DNA of 64,000 bases from an uncultured Dermabacter sp. (GTDB taxonomy: Bacteria > Actinomycetota > Actinomycetes > Actinomycetales > Dermabacteraceae). The stretch covers positions 233,168 through 297,167 of the forward strand of contig CAMXWV010000002.1 in assembly GCA_947252755.1 (NCBI GenBank), given 5' to 3'. Positions 16,086 through 23,935 of this stretch are shown one piece after another (within the stretch, counting starts at the first letter, position 1; every line of letters begins with the position of its first letter). A program made the position numbers and the translations under genes. The notes under the pieces are model-generated. The model was given only the letters and a program-made list of their open reading frames with translations. It was not told the origin of the DNA and searched no databases.

Positions 16086-17270
16086 ATGCAGTTCGGCATC
16101 TTCACCATCGCTGACATCACTCCGGACCCCACCACCGGCAAAGTTCCCACCGAGAAGCAGCGCCTGGACCAGATGGTCCGCATGGGCGTGCTCGCGGACG
16201 AGGTGGGCCTGGATGTGTTCGCGGTTGGTGAGCACCACAATCCGCCGTTCGTCACCTCCTCCCCCACCACCACGCTCGCCTACGTGGGCGCGCAAACAAA
16301 CACCATCATCCTGTCCACCTCCACCACGCTGATCACCACAAATGACCCGGTGAAGATCGCTGAAGACTACGCGATGCTGCAGCACTTGACCAACGGTCGG
16401 GTGGACCTGGTGCTGGGCCGCGGCAACACCGGCCCCGTGTACCCGTGGTTCGGGCAGGACATCCGCAAGGGCCTTGAGCTCGCGGTCGAAAACTATGCCC
16501 TGCTGCACCGCCTCTGGCGAGAAGACGTGGTGGACTGGCAGGGCCGGTTCCGCACCGCGCTGCAGCAGTTCACCTCCACCCCGCGCCCCCTGGACGGCGT
16601 TCCGCCATTCGTGTGGCACGGCTCGATCCGCTCCCCGCAGATCGCTGAGCAGGCCGCGTACTACGGCGACGGCTTCCTGCACAACAGCATCTTCTGGCCG
16701 CTCCAGCACACCGCGCAGATGGTGAACCTGTACCGCGAACGCTACGAGCATTACGGCCACGGCAAGGCTCACCAGGCGATCGTGGGACTGGGCGGCCAGG
16801 CGTTCATGCGCAAGAACAGCCAGGACGCCTGGAACGAGTTCCGGCCCTACTTTGACAATGCACCGGTGTACGGCGGCGGCCCGTCTCTGGAGGATTTCAC
16901 CGCGCAGACGCCGCTCGCCGTGGGCTCACCGGACCAGGTGGTTGAGCGGTACCTGACGATGGCTGACCATGTGGGCGACTACCAGCGCCAGATGTTCCTC
17001 CTGGATCACGCGGGCCTGCCGGAGAAGACAGTGATGGAGCAGATCGAACTGTTGGGCACCGAGGTTGTGCCCGTGCTTCGCGAAGAGTTCGCAAAGCGTC
17101 GCCCGGCGGACGTCCCGGACGCGCCGACGCATGCCGCGCTGGTGAAAGCTGCCCGCGCGAAGTACGGCAAGTTCAATGACGCGTACCGTTTCGAAACCGG
17201 TGACAACTGGACCGGCCTGACCGCTGAGGCTCGCGCTGAAGAGGCGCGTCGCGGCGAGATGGAGAGCTGA
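16086..17270 (+). CDS. CE1758-family FMN-dependent luciferase-like monooxygenase
   Basis: A 394-residue bacterial-luciferase-like TIM barrel that would use FMNH2 and O2. The start follows AAGGAG at 16075-16080. Characteristic segments are MQFGIFTIADITPDP, DVFAVGEHHNPPF (around residue 45), AEDYAMLQHLTNGRVDLVLGRGNT (about 97-120) and VLDHAG-like FLLDHAGLPEKTVMEQIELLG. These match the CE1758 group of actinobacteria, which is normally next to a CE1759-type FMN reductase, as here after a 4-nt gap. The organic substrate is unknown. The upstream palindrome suggests MarR-type control. Confidence 0.85.
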   Translation: MQFGIFTIADITPDPTTGKVPTEKQRLDQMVRMGVLADEVGLDVFAVGEHHNPPFVTSSPTTTLAYVGAQTNTIILSTSTTLITTNDPVKIAEDYAMLQHLTNGRVDLVLGRGNTGPVYPWFGQDIRKGLELAVENYALLHRLWREDVVDWQGRFRTALQQFTSTPRPLDGVPPFVWHGSIRSPQIAEQAAYYGDGFLHNSIFWPLQHTAQMVNLYRERYEHYGHGKAHQAIVGLGGQAFMRKNSQDAWNEFRPYFDNAPVYGGGPSLEDFTAQTPLAVGSPDQVVERYLTMADHVGDYQRQMFLLDHAGLPEKTVMEQIELLGTEVVPVLREEFAKRRPADVPDAPTHAALVKAARAKYGKFNDAYRFETGDNWTGLTAEARAEEARRGEMES

Positions 17271-17274
17271 GCGC

Positions 17275-18208
17275 ATGACGTCCACACAGCTCACGCCTTC
17301 GGCAACGCCGGCTTCGACAGCGGGAGGGCCAGCGCCGGCAGCAGGGGTAGCGCCGGCGGCAGGTTCGCCAGCCACCGGCTCGGACCCCGCCTCGGCAGCG
17401 GGCGGTTCAGTTGCACCCGCCGCAGCGCCGACAGCGCGCGCGGCTTCTTCCCCCGCCGCCCGTGCGCTTCGCGTGGCCGTGGTGCAGGCGGGCCTGTCCA
17501 ACCCGTCCACCACCTCCCGCCTTGCGGACCTGCTCACACAGGAGCTCGCGTCGGAGACCCAGGACCGCGGCACGCACGCTGAGATGACCCGCATCGACCT
17601 TCGCCCGCTTGCCGTGGGGATCATGGAGTCCACGGTGCAGGCTGTGAAGACTCAGCCGGTTGCCGATGCGCTTGCCGCGATCGACGCCGCGGACCTGCTG
17701 ATCGCGGTGTCTCCCACGTTCAATGCGTCCTACTCCGGCCTGTTCAAGGCGTTCTTTGACCTGGTAGAGCCGAAAGCGCTGGCCGGGGTGCCCGTCATCC
17801 TGGGCGCCACCGGCGGCACCGCGCGCCATTCGCTTGTGGTGGACATGACGATGCGTCCGCTGTTCACGTACCTGCGGGCCATGCCGGTGCACCGGTGTGT
17901 TCGCCAGCGCAGACGATTATGCGGGACCGCCCAGCCTCACCTCCCGCGCACGACTCGCGGCGCAAGAGGCGCTGGTGCTGCTCGGGGTTGGCGCAACGCC
18001 GATGCCAGCCGGGCGCGGCGCAGACTCGCTGGGCTCGGGCGGCGCCGGCTCAGGTGCTGCGGGCGGCGCGGAGTCGCCGAGCTCGGGGGCAGCGGCAACT
18101 GGGCCCCGTTCCGGTCTGAGTTCGCTTGGCGGCCGCACCTCAGCAGCGGACGACTTCACCGACTTCGTGCCATTCGACCAGCTGCTGCGTCAGATGGGTG
18201 GGCAGTAG
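17275..18208 (+). pseudogene. CE1759-family FMN reductase, broken by a one-base frameshift
   Basis: The first frame (17275-17889) gives a ~60-residue Ala/Pro/Ser-rich tail and then a flavodoxin-like NAD(P)H:FMN reductase domain (LRVAVVQAGLSNPSTTSRLADLL, LIAVSPTFNASYSGLFKAFFDLV, GATGGTARHSL, LFTYLRAMPV). The domain continues in the +1 frame from about 17891 (TGVFASADDYAG ... DFTDFVPFDQLL, stop at 18208). Removing one C in the CAC at 17890-17892 joins them into a ~310-residue protein ending with the family's C-terminus. Between the two ends is a Gly/Ala/Ser-rich linker. As written, the first frame runs on to 18468 with unrelated sequence. It should supply FMNH2 to the monooxygenase before it. 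Real mutation or sequencing error cannot be told apart here. Confidence 0.8.
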
Positions 18209-18242
18209 CCGTCGCCAACCGTGCGATAGTTCCCAGCGGTGC

Positions 18243-18305
18243 GGGCATACCTAGCCCGCGGTGCGAGCTCACCCCTCCCGGCGGCACGGGCATACCTTCT
18301 CCGCG
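18243..18305. repeat. Short direct repeats after the FMN reductase
   Basis: GGGCATACCT and the following CCGCGGTGCGAGC occur twice with a 45-bp period (from 18243 and 18288). A second pair, TGCCGCGGGGTGGCAAC plus CCCGGCCG, lies at 18537-18592 with a 28-bp period. The 416-nt stretch from 18209 to 18624 otherwise holds only the 76-bp copy C and no supported gene. Confidence 0.7.
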
Positions 18306-18309
18306 GTGC

Positions 18310-18385
18310 GAGCATAACTGTGCATTTATCGGTCGATACGCTGCGAATCCGACCGAAACAGCCCGATTCTTCTCCAGTTGTGCAC
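18310..18385 (-). repeat. 76-bp dispersed element, copy C (inverted)
   Basis: Read on the minus strand it begins GTGCACAACTGGAGAAGAA, identical for 19 bases to copies D and E, and ends CACAGTTATGCTC, closer to the A/B right end. Length is again 76 bp. The interior has diverged from both groups. Confidence 0.75.
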
Positions 18386-18624
18386 ACGGCACGCCCCGCG
18401 CCGCTGAAAAACGCCACAGGGAGGCGCTCCGGCCAGCGGCACGCCGAGGTTGCGGCGCCGCGGGTTAGCAACGCCCGTCGGTGCCCACCGTTGGCATCCG
18501 AACCGAGGTGGCGGCGCCGCCAGGCCCCCGGCCGCCTGCCGCGGGGTGGCAACACCCGGCCGCGTGCCGCGGGGTGGCAACGCCCGGCCGACCTCAGAAC
18601 ACCCGGACACGCACGGGCACCGGT

Positions 18625-19122
18625 TCAGGCAATACGCCCGTCCGGTCCGATATAGCCCGGTTCCCGCAGTCCAGCGAGCACGTCCAGGCCATACCGGGTG
18701 CGCGCCGCACCCCACGACGACAGCTTGTGCAGCTGAGACTCGTCGATGAAACCCCACCCATCCAGTTCGGACTCCTGGATGCGGATTGTGCTGCGCAGCT
18801 GCGCCTCGGGGGTGGTGCCGGCGTCGAACAGGAAATGGATGCCGGCGCTGGATCCGGAGCGCACACTGGCCGCCACCCAGCTGACCAGGAGCATCCGGCC
18901 GATCTCCACGGGGATGCCGAGCTCTTCGCGCACTTCACGCTGCGCAGCGAGCCGGGCGTCTTCTCCGGCGTCGATGCAGCCGCCAGGCAGCAGCCAGTGG
19001 TTGCGGTAGTTGGGGTATTCCACCACGATCCGCCCGTGTTCGTCTCGCAGGATCACTGAACTCGACGCGTGCATATGCGCCAGCTGCTGGAAGAAGAAGG
19101 GGTCAGGGAGAAGGTCAGGCAT
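18625..19122 (-). CDS. Nudix hydrolase
   Basis: A 165-residue Nudix protein. The complete Nudix box is present at residues 48-70: Gly48, Glu54, then REVREELGI from Arg62, with the metal-binding EE at 66-67. The domain starts with ASSSVILRDEHGRIVVEYPNYRNHWLLPGG, as in pyrophosphohydrolases that clean up nucleoside diphosphate derivatives. The substrate is not predictable. It stands alone, with TAGTGT 6 nt before the ATG, another leaderless start. It is divergent from the transaldolase gene. Confidence 0.9.
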   Translation of the reverse strand: MPDLLPDPFFFQQLAHMHASSSVILRDEHGRIVVEYPNYRNHWLLPGGCIDAGEDARLAAQREVREELGIPVEIGRMLLVSWVAASVRSGSSAGIHFLFDAGTTPEAQLRSTIRIQESELDGWGFIDESQLHKLSSWGAARTRYGLDVLAGLREPGYIGPDGRIA

Positions 19123-19128
19123 GCTCTC

Positions 19129-19134
19129 ACACTA
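19129..19134 (-). promoter_or_regulatory. Leaderless -10 box (TAGTGT)
   Basis: Minus-strand TAGTGT, then 6 nt, then the ATG of the Nudix gene. Confidence 0.5.
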
Positions 19135-19376
19135 GCGCCCGACCAGGCTGGACCAGGGTTCGCGGGTTCTCCGGCCCGGCCGGACCAGTGTGCGCCAGGT
19201 CCCTGCCGCGGCCGCAAAAGAGCTCGCCAAGTTGCCCTGACCCGGCCGGATCGGGGCTCACCGAACCAGTCCGGCCCTGATAAGCCAGGGTTCGCCCGCA
19301 AGCGCAGCCCGCTAACCTAGTGGCACTGCAGCGACGCGTTAGAACGCTGCAGCAGAGTGCGTTCCAAGGAGCATCC

Positions 19377-20066
19377 GTGCTGTTCATCGATACCGCCAGC
19401 CCCGCTGAGCTCGACCAGCTCATCCCTACCAATATCTTCGCCGGGGTTACGACGAACCCCACGGTGCTGCGTCGTGCTGGTCTTACCCAGCGGGATGTTC
19501 CCGCGATCTACCAGCACGCGCAGGGTTTGGGCGTGAAGATCTTCTTTGCGCAGGCGGTGGGCGCCACGTTCGGCCAGCTGCGTGAGAGCGCGGAGGAGAT
19601 CCTGGAACTGGGTTTGAATGTGCATCTGAAGCTGCCGGCCACGCCGCTTGGGCTGAGGGTGGCGACGGAGCTGCAAGGGGCGGGTGAGCGGATCCTGCTG
19701 ACTGCGGTCTACGACCCCACCCAGGGGATTCTGGCGCATGAGCTGGGCCTGCAGTGGATCGCGCCCTATGTGGGGTCGATGCAGGATCTGGGGCTGAACG
19801 GGGTGGAACGCACGGTCCAGCTGCATCGGATTCTGCGCACGCACGAGTCTCGCACGCGGGTGTTGGCGGCGAGTCTGCGTCGTCTTGATGACCTGGCTGC
19901 GCTGTTCGCGGCGGGCATCCCGTGCGCAACGCTGGCGCCTGCGCTGGCGCGGCACATCGTGTCCAATGAGCATTCAGTGGAGATGGCGCAGCGGTTCGAG
20001 GTTGACGCGTGGGCCGGCACTCCTGACCCTGATGACCCCGGCGTGGACGGGTTCGCAACCAGCTGA
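19377..20066 (+). CDS. Short transaldolase / fructose-6-phosphate aldolase-like protein
   Basis: A 229-residue class I aldolase of the small (TalC/FSA) transaldolase group. The GTG at 19377 is chosen because AAGGAG (19366-19371) lies 5 nt before it and the family N-terminus LFIDTASPAEL follows. Motifs are TTNPT (25-29), the Schiff-base lysine in LKLPAT (Lys85), and GLNGVERTVQLHRIL, in the region of the usual G-x-D-G-x2 loop. The last ~18 residues (DPDDPGVDGF) are an acidic tail. It would move three-carbon units in the pentose phosphate network or cleave fructose 6-phosphate. It stands alone, away from the transaldolase in the inositol locus. Confidence 0.85.
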   Translation: MLFIDTASPAELDQLIPTNIFAGVTTNPTVLRRAGLTQRDVPAIYQHAQGLGVKIFFAQAVGATFGQLRESAEEILELGLNVHLKLPATPLGLRVATELQGAGERILLTAVYDPTQGILAHELGLQWIAPYVGSMQDLGLNGVERTVQLHRILRTHESRTRVLAASLRRLDDLAALFAAGIPCATLAPALARHIVSNEHSVEMAQRFEVDAWAGTPDPDDPGVDGFATS

Positions 20067-20201
20067 GGCCGACGGGCGCTGGCTGACGCAGGACTCACTC
20101 TGGCAGCGGACCGGGAGCTCTCGGTCGACGCTGGCCCAGGACTCACGATGGAAGTGGCGCAGGACTTTCCACAGGAACGAGCCGGGAGCTCTCCTCAAAG
20201 A

Positions 20202-20239
20202 AAAAGCGCCCGAGGAGCCGAGCTCCACCGGGCGCCTTT
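20202..20239. terminator. Bidirectional terminator between convergent genes
   Basis: GCGCCCG (from 20206) pairs with CGGGCGC (ending 20235). A-rich DNA (AAAGAAAAA) lies on the left, giving a T run for the leftward Ltp gene, and CTTT on the right serves the rightward transaldolase. The preceding 20067-20200 holds repeated CAGGACTCAC and CCGGGAGCTCTC words. Confidence 0.75.
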
Positions 20240-20263
20240 CCCATTGCGAGAGCAGGCTCGCTG

Positions 20264-20980
20264 TCACTTCTGGATGTTGTCTACTGCGTAGCGTGCCTCT
20301 TCCTCGGTGTACTTGCCGCCATACTTGGAAGTGAGCTGCTCGTAGATGCGTTCATCTGACATTGACATCTCGTCGTAGTAGATCTGCGCCTCCTTCTTGG
20401 CATTCTCCTTCCAGTCTGCGTCCACGTTGTCTACCGCGTAACGGGCTACTTCCGGCGGGAATGCGTCGCCGTATTCGGAGGTGAGCATGTCATATAGGCC
20501 CTCCTTGGAGAAGGTCATGAACTCGAGGTAGTTCTCAGCCTTCTTCAGCGCCCGTTCTTGCTCGGCCGACACGTCACCACCGCCCGGGGAGGCGGACGTT
20601 GTGGTGGTGGGATCTGGGGTGGTGGTTGTGGGGTCCGGAGTGGTGGTTGTGGGGTCAGGCGTGCTTGTTGTGGGGGAAGCACTGCTCGAAGTTGGAGACG
20701 GCGTTGACGGTGAGGAGCCGCCGCCATCGCTGAATAACCACAGCAGCAGAACAACAAGTCCGACCGCCGCGATCAGGAGCGCCAGGCACCCGCAGATGCC
20801 GGCCACAATCAGCCCGGTGCTCTTCTTCTTGGGCTGGTCCGCGGGCGGCATGCCGGTGAATTGGGCTGGGGCAGGGTTACCCGAGTAAGGACCTGGGGCA
20901 GGGTTCCCGGAGTATGGGCTGGGGCCCGGATTCCCGGAGTATGGCCCGGGCGGCGGCGGTGGAAAGTCAGAGTTGGACAT
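20264..20980 (-). CDS. Membrane-anchored protein with two Ltp domains
   Basis: A 238-residue surface protein. The ATG at 20980 has GGAG 6-7 nt upstream. Residues 1-50 are a cytoplasmic Pro/Gly/Tyr-rich tail with three PYSGNPAP-type repeats. A single membrane helix (56-83) follows, then a Ser/Thr/Pro linker with three DPTTTTP repeats (about 95-130). The end carries two copies of the Ltp (host cell surface-exposed lipoprotein) helical repeat, each with the pattern A..Y...M.(F/M)S.E.(L/I)Y..LTS.YG....(E)..RYAVDN (about 145-187 and 190-237). Ltp domains are known from phage superinfection-exclusion proteins and from many Gram-positive surface proteins. Here the anchor is a helix rather than a lipid. 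Role unknown. Confidence 0.85.
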   Translation of the reverse strand: MSNSDFPPPPPGPYSGNPGPSPYSGNPAPGPYSGNPAPAQFTGMPPADQPKKKSTGLIVAGICGCLALLIAAVGLVVLLLWLFSDGGGSSPSTPSPTSSSASPTTSTPDPTTTTPDPTTTTPDPTTTTSASPGGGDVSAEQERALKKAENYLEFMTFSKEGLYDMLTSEYGDAFPPEVARYAVDNVDADWKENAKKEAQIYYDEMSMSDERIYEQLTSKYGGKYTEEEARYAVDNIQK

Positions 20981-21085
20981 CGGTATCTCCAGATCAAAGG
21001 GGCGGGCAGCCACTGCCCGTGTCCCACATATTCTATGTGGGGCGTTACCCTCCGAACAGCCTGTTCAGGCCCCGTAAAGCCCGTT

Positions 21086-22315
21086 TCAGGCGCTAGAGGA
21101 TGGGCCCTCCTCCCCGTTTCGGCCCGCTGCGCGCGCAATCTGCTCCGCTTTCTGCCGTGTGAAGCGGAAAGCCTCCTGTTCGTGTGGGGTGCCGGTGAAC
21201 GGCACCGCCCGTACTGAGCCGCCGCTGGTGAGCGTGACAAAAGTGCCGCCCCAGCCGATCACGGCGGACTCCTCCCCCGGGTCGCTCATCGGGCGAGACA
21301 GGTTTGCCACACCGGGCGTCACGATGACGGGCACGCCGGCGAACAGCTCCGTGATCGCCTGGTGGTAGTGCCCGGAGAGGATCGCGCGCACGTCACTGCC
21401 GGCAAGGATCTCCGCAAGGGCACACGCATCCTGGTCGTCCAGATTCAGCGCCTGCAGCAGGTTGGTCTGCGCAGGGATCGGCGGGTGGTGCATCACCACA
21501 ATGCTGCCGCGGGGCGCGCTCACGTCGCCCTGCTGTCCGGTGGGGTGCGGGGCCGTGTAGTCCGACGCGTGACCATGCAGAACATGACGCAGGAACTCAA
21601 GCTGCTCCGCTCCGAGCTTTCCGTACCCGGCACCGGGCACGGCCGTGTTGAGCACGATGATCCGCCAGCCGTTCACGTGCAGCACACGGTGCGCGGGTCC
21701 GAGTACCTGCTCGAAGGGGTCGAGCAGGTCGTGATTGCCCATCGCGAACACGACGGGGAGGGAAGCGGCGGTGAGGTCCGTGGTGGCAGGGACGGCCGTG
21801 GGATCCGCGGCCGCAGCGACGGGGGCTGAAGTCGGATCCGCGGTAGCAGCGAGGGCGTTGCTGGAGGCTGGGACGGCCGCGGCGGCTGGGGCGCCGCCCG
21901 ACGAGAACTTGCTCGCGGCGAACTCCCCGATCACGTCCCGGGCGATCTCATAGGAGGCGATGCTGCCGTCATCACTCACATCACCCGAGCAGACGATCAG
22001 GTCGACGGGCCGGTGCTCCACCATTGCGAGCACGCGCTGAAGATGCTCACGCGTGTTGACAGTGCCGTAGTGGAGGGCGCCGTCACCCGTGAGGTGCGTG
22101 TCCGACAGGTGCAGAATGCGGAGCGTGGGTGCGGTGCTCGAGGATTCGGTAACGGCGCTGGTGGACGAGGTTGCGGGCCTGCTGGTGGACGAGACGGCGG
22201 TGCTGGCGGTCGAGGTGGCGGCGGTGGACGAGGCTACGGTGCTGTTAGCGGTAGCGGTGCTGGAGGCGTTCACGATGCCATTGTGCACCGCGGGGCACCC
22301 ACCAGGCACCGACAT
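21086..22315 (-). CDS. Calcineurin-like metallophosphoesterase
   Basis: A 409-residue protein with the full metallophosphoesterase set: DxH in LSDTHLTG (around residue 72), GD in CSGDVSDDG, GNHD in MGNHDLLD, HHPP, and GHYH in SGHYHQ. The pattern is that of CpdA-like 3',5'-cyclic nucleotide phosphodiesterases (IcC family), but the substrate is unproven. Two Ala/Ser/Thr-rich low-complexity stretches are inserted, one at residues 18-62 and one between the GD and GNHD motifs (about 135-180). The ATG follows the putP stop after one base (TGAGATG), so the two genes are coupled. An internal NTG start near residue 16 is possible. Confidence 0.85.
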   Translation of the reverse strand: MSVPGGCPAVHNGIVNASSTATANSTVASSTAATSTASTAVSSTSRPATSSTSAVTESSSTAPTLRILHLSDTHLTGDGALHYGTVNTREHLQRVLAMVEHRPVDLIVCSGDVSDDGSIASYEIARDVIGEFAASKFSSGGAPAAAAVPASSNALAATADPTSAPVAAAADPTAVPATTDLTAASLPVVFAMGNHDLLDPFEQVLGPAHRVLHVNGWRIIVLNTAVPGAGYGKLGAEQLEFLRHVLHGHASDYTAPHPTGQQGDVSAPRGSIVVMHHPPIPAQTNLLQALNLDDQDACALAEILAGSDVRAILSGHYHQAITELFAGVPVIVTPGVANLSRPMSDPGEESAVIGWGGTFVTLTSGGSVRAVPFTGTPHEQEAFRFTRQKAEQIARAAGRNGEEGPSSSA

Positions 22316-22316
22316 C

Positions 22317-23837
22317 TCAGGCCTGTGGAGCTCCAGCCTGATCGGTGTTGGGGTCGCCTTCGGCTACGCGGTTGAACGCGCGCAGCGCTTCCGGACCCGG
22401 TTTCGGGGTGACCAGGGAAACCACCACAGCAAGCACCAGGTTCACGATGAAGCCCGGCACGATCTCATACAGCGGCCCACTGAGCAGGCCGAACATCGTA
22501 GACACCTCCTCGAAGCGGCCCCACACGAAGGCGGTGATGGCGCCGCCCACCATGCCCGCGAGCGCACCGAAGTTCGTGAGTGGGCGCCAGAACAGGGAGA
22601 GGAGCACGATCGGGCCGAATGCGGCACCGAACCCGGCCCAGGCAAAGCTGACGAGGCCCATGATCGTGTCGTTCCGCTGGATCGCCAGCAGCGCGGCCAC
22701 AACGGCCACGATCAACACGCCACCGCGCCCAAACCACAGTTTGCCCCGTTTGCTCATGGTTGGTTTGAACACGCCGGCCAGGTCCTCCACCAGCGCGGAG
22801 GAGGTGACCACGAGCTGGCTGGACACGGTGGACATGATCGCGGCCAGCACCGCTGCCAGCACGAAGCCGGCAACCAGTGGGTGCAGGAGAATCTGCGCGA
22901 GATCCAGCAGAACTGCTTCAGGGTCGCTGAGGGACTTGTCCGGGTTCTGGTGGAAGTAGGCGATGCCGGCCATGGCGGTGATGACCACGCCGATCACAGA
23001 GAGCGCCATCCAGCCGATGCCGATCACTGTGCCGTACCTGGCGTCCTTCGCGGAGCGCAGCGCCATGAAGCGCACAATGATGTGCGGCTGACCAAAATAG
23101 CCCAGGCCCCACGCGAGCGAGGAGATCACGCCGATCACCGTGGCACCCTTGACCAGGGAGCTGAACGTGGGGTTCACGTCGTTGACCGCCGCGATCATCT
23201 CCCCGGGGCCGCCCACCACCATGATCGCCATCACCGGCACCACGATCAGCGCCGCCAGCATGATCAGACCCTGCACCGTGTCCGTGTACGTGGCGCCCAG
23301 GAAGCCGCCGAAGGTTGTGTAGCCCACGGTGATGACGGCAACGATCAGCATGCCCGTCAGGTACTGGCCGCCGAACACGGACTGGAAGAACACTCCGCCG
23401 GCCACCATGCCGGAGGAGACATAGAAGGTGAAGAACACCAGGATCACCAGACCGGCTGCAATGCGCAGCAAGCGGGTGGTGTCCCCCAGCCGGTTCTCAA
23501 AATACGACGGGATCGTGATCGAATCATTCGCCGCCTCGGTGAAGCGGCGCAGCCGGGGCGCCACAAACAGCCAGTTCAGCGTGGCACCGGTGGTCAGGCC
23601 AATCGCAATCCACGCCTCCACCAAGCCGGACACGTACAGCGCGCCCGGCAAGCCCATCATCAGCCAGCCGGACATGTCCGACGCGCCCGCACTCAACGCC
23701 GCAGTGAACGGGTGCAGGCCGCGCCCGCCCAGCATGTACTCGTCACCAGACTGCGTTTTCCTGAACGCGTACACGCCGATGGCGACCATCGCGGCGAAGT
23801 AGATGACAACTGCTGTCACAGTGAACGTCAGGTCCAT
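22317..23837 (-). CDS. putP: Sodium/proline symporter PutP
   Basis: A 506-residue sodium:solute symporter of the PutP type with 13 predicted helices. Typical segments include GAYAF-like GVYAFRKTQSGDEYMLGGR after helix 1, ALSAGASDMSGWLMMGLPGALY in helix 2 (Na+ and proline site region), GYTTFGGFLGATYTDTVQGLIML, and LAAIMSTVSSQLVVTSSALVEDL in helix 8-9 (sodium site). The ATG at 23837 follows GGGGGAGAG. It imports proline with Na+ as nutrient or osmolyte. The downstream phosphoesterase gene is coupled to it. Confidence 0.95.
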   Translation of the reverse strand: MDLTFTVTAVVIYFAAMVAIGVYAFRKTQSGDEYMLGGRGLHPFTAALSAGASDMSGWLMMGLPGALYVSGLVEAWIAIGLTTGATLNWLFVAPRLRRFTEAANDSITIPSYFENRLGDTTRLLRIAAGLVILVFFTFYVSSGMVAGGVFFQSVFGGQYLTGMLIVAVITVGYTTFGGFLGATYTDTVQGLIMLAALIVVPVMAIMVVGGPGEMIAAVNDVNPTFSSLVKGATVIGVISSLAWGLGYFGQPHIIVRFMALRSAKDARYGTVIGIGWMALSVIGVVITAMAGIAYFHQNPDKSLSDPEAVLLDLAQILLHPLVAGFVLAAVLAAIMSTVSSQLVVTSSALVEDLAGVFKPTMSKRGKLWFGRGGVLIVAVVAALLAIQRNDTIMGLVSFAWAGFGAAFGPIVLLSLFWRPLTNFGALAGMVGGAITAFVWGRFEEVSTMFGLLSGPLYEIVPGFIVNLVLAVVVSLVTPKPGPEALRAFNRVAEGDPNTDQAGAPQA

Positions 23838-23935
23838 AGCTCTCCCCCGGGTGTAGCCCAGTGATCGTCAGTGCAGCCGGACGCCACCACTGTCTCAGAC
23901 CAACGGTAGTGTACTGCGGCCCGAGGAGTGGACGA

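Noticed and set aside
17275..18208. Programmed frameshift in the FMN reductase
   Set aside because: No slippery sequence or obvious stimulatory structure at 17885-17895; a one-base change explains it more simply.
22089..23864. 591-residue His-rich protein on the plus strand
   Set aside because: Antisense shadow of putP and the start of the phosphoesterase gene.
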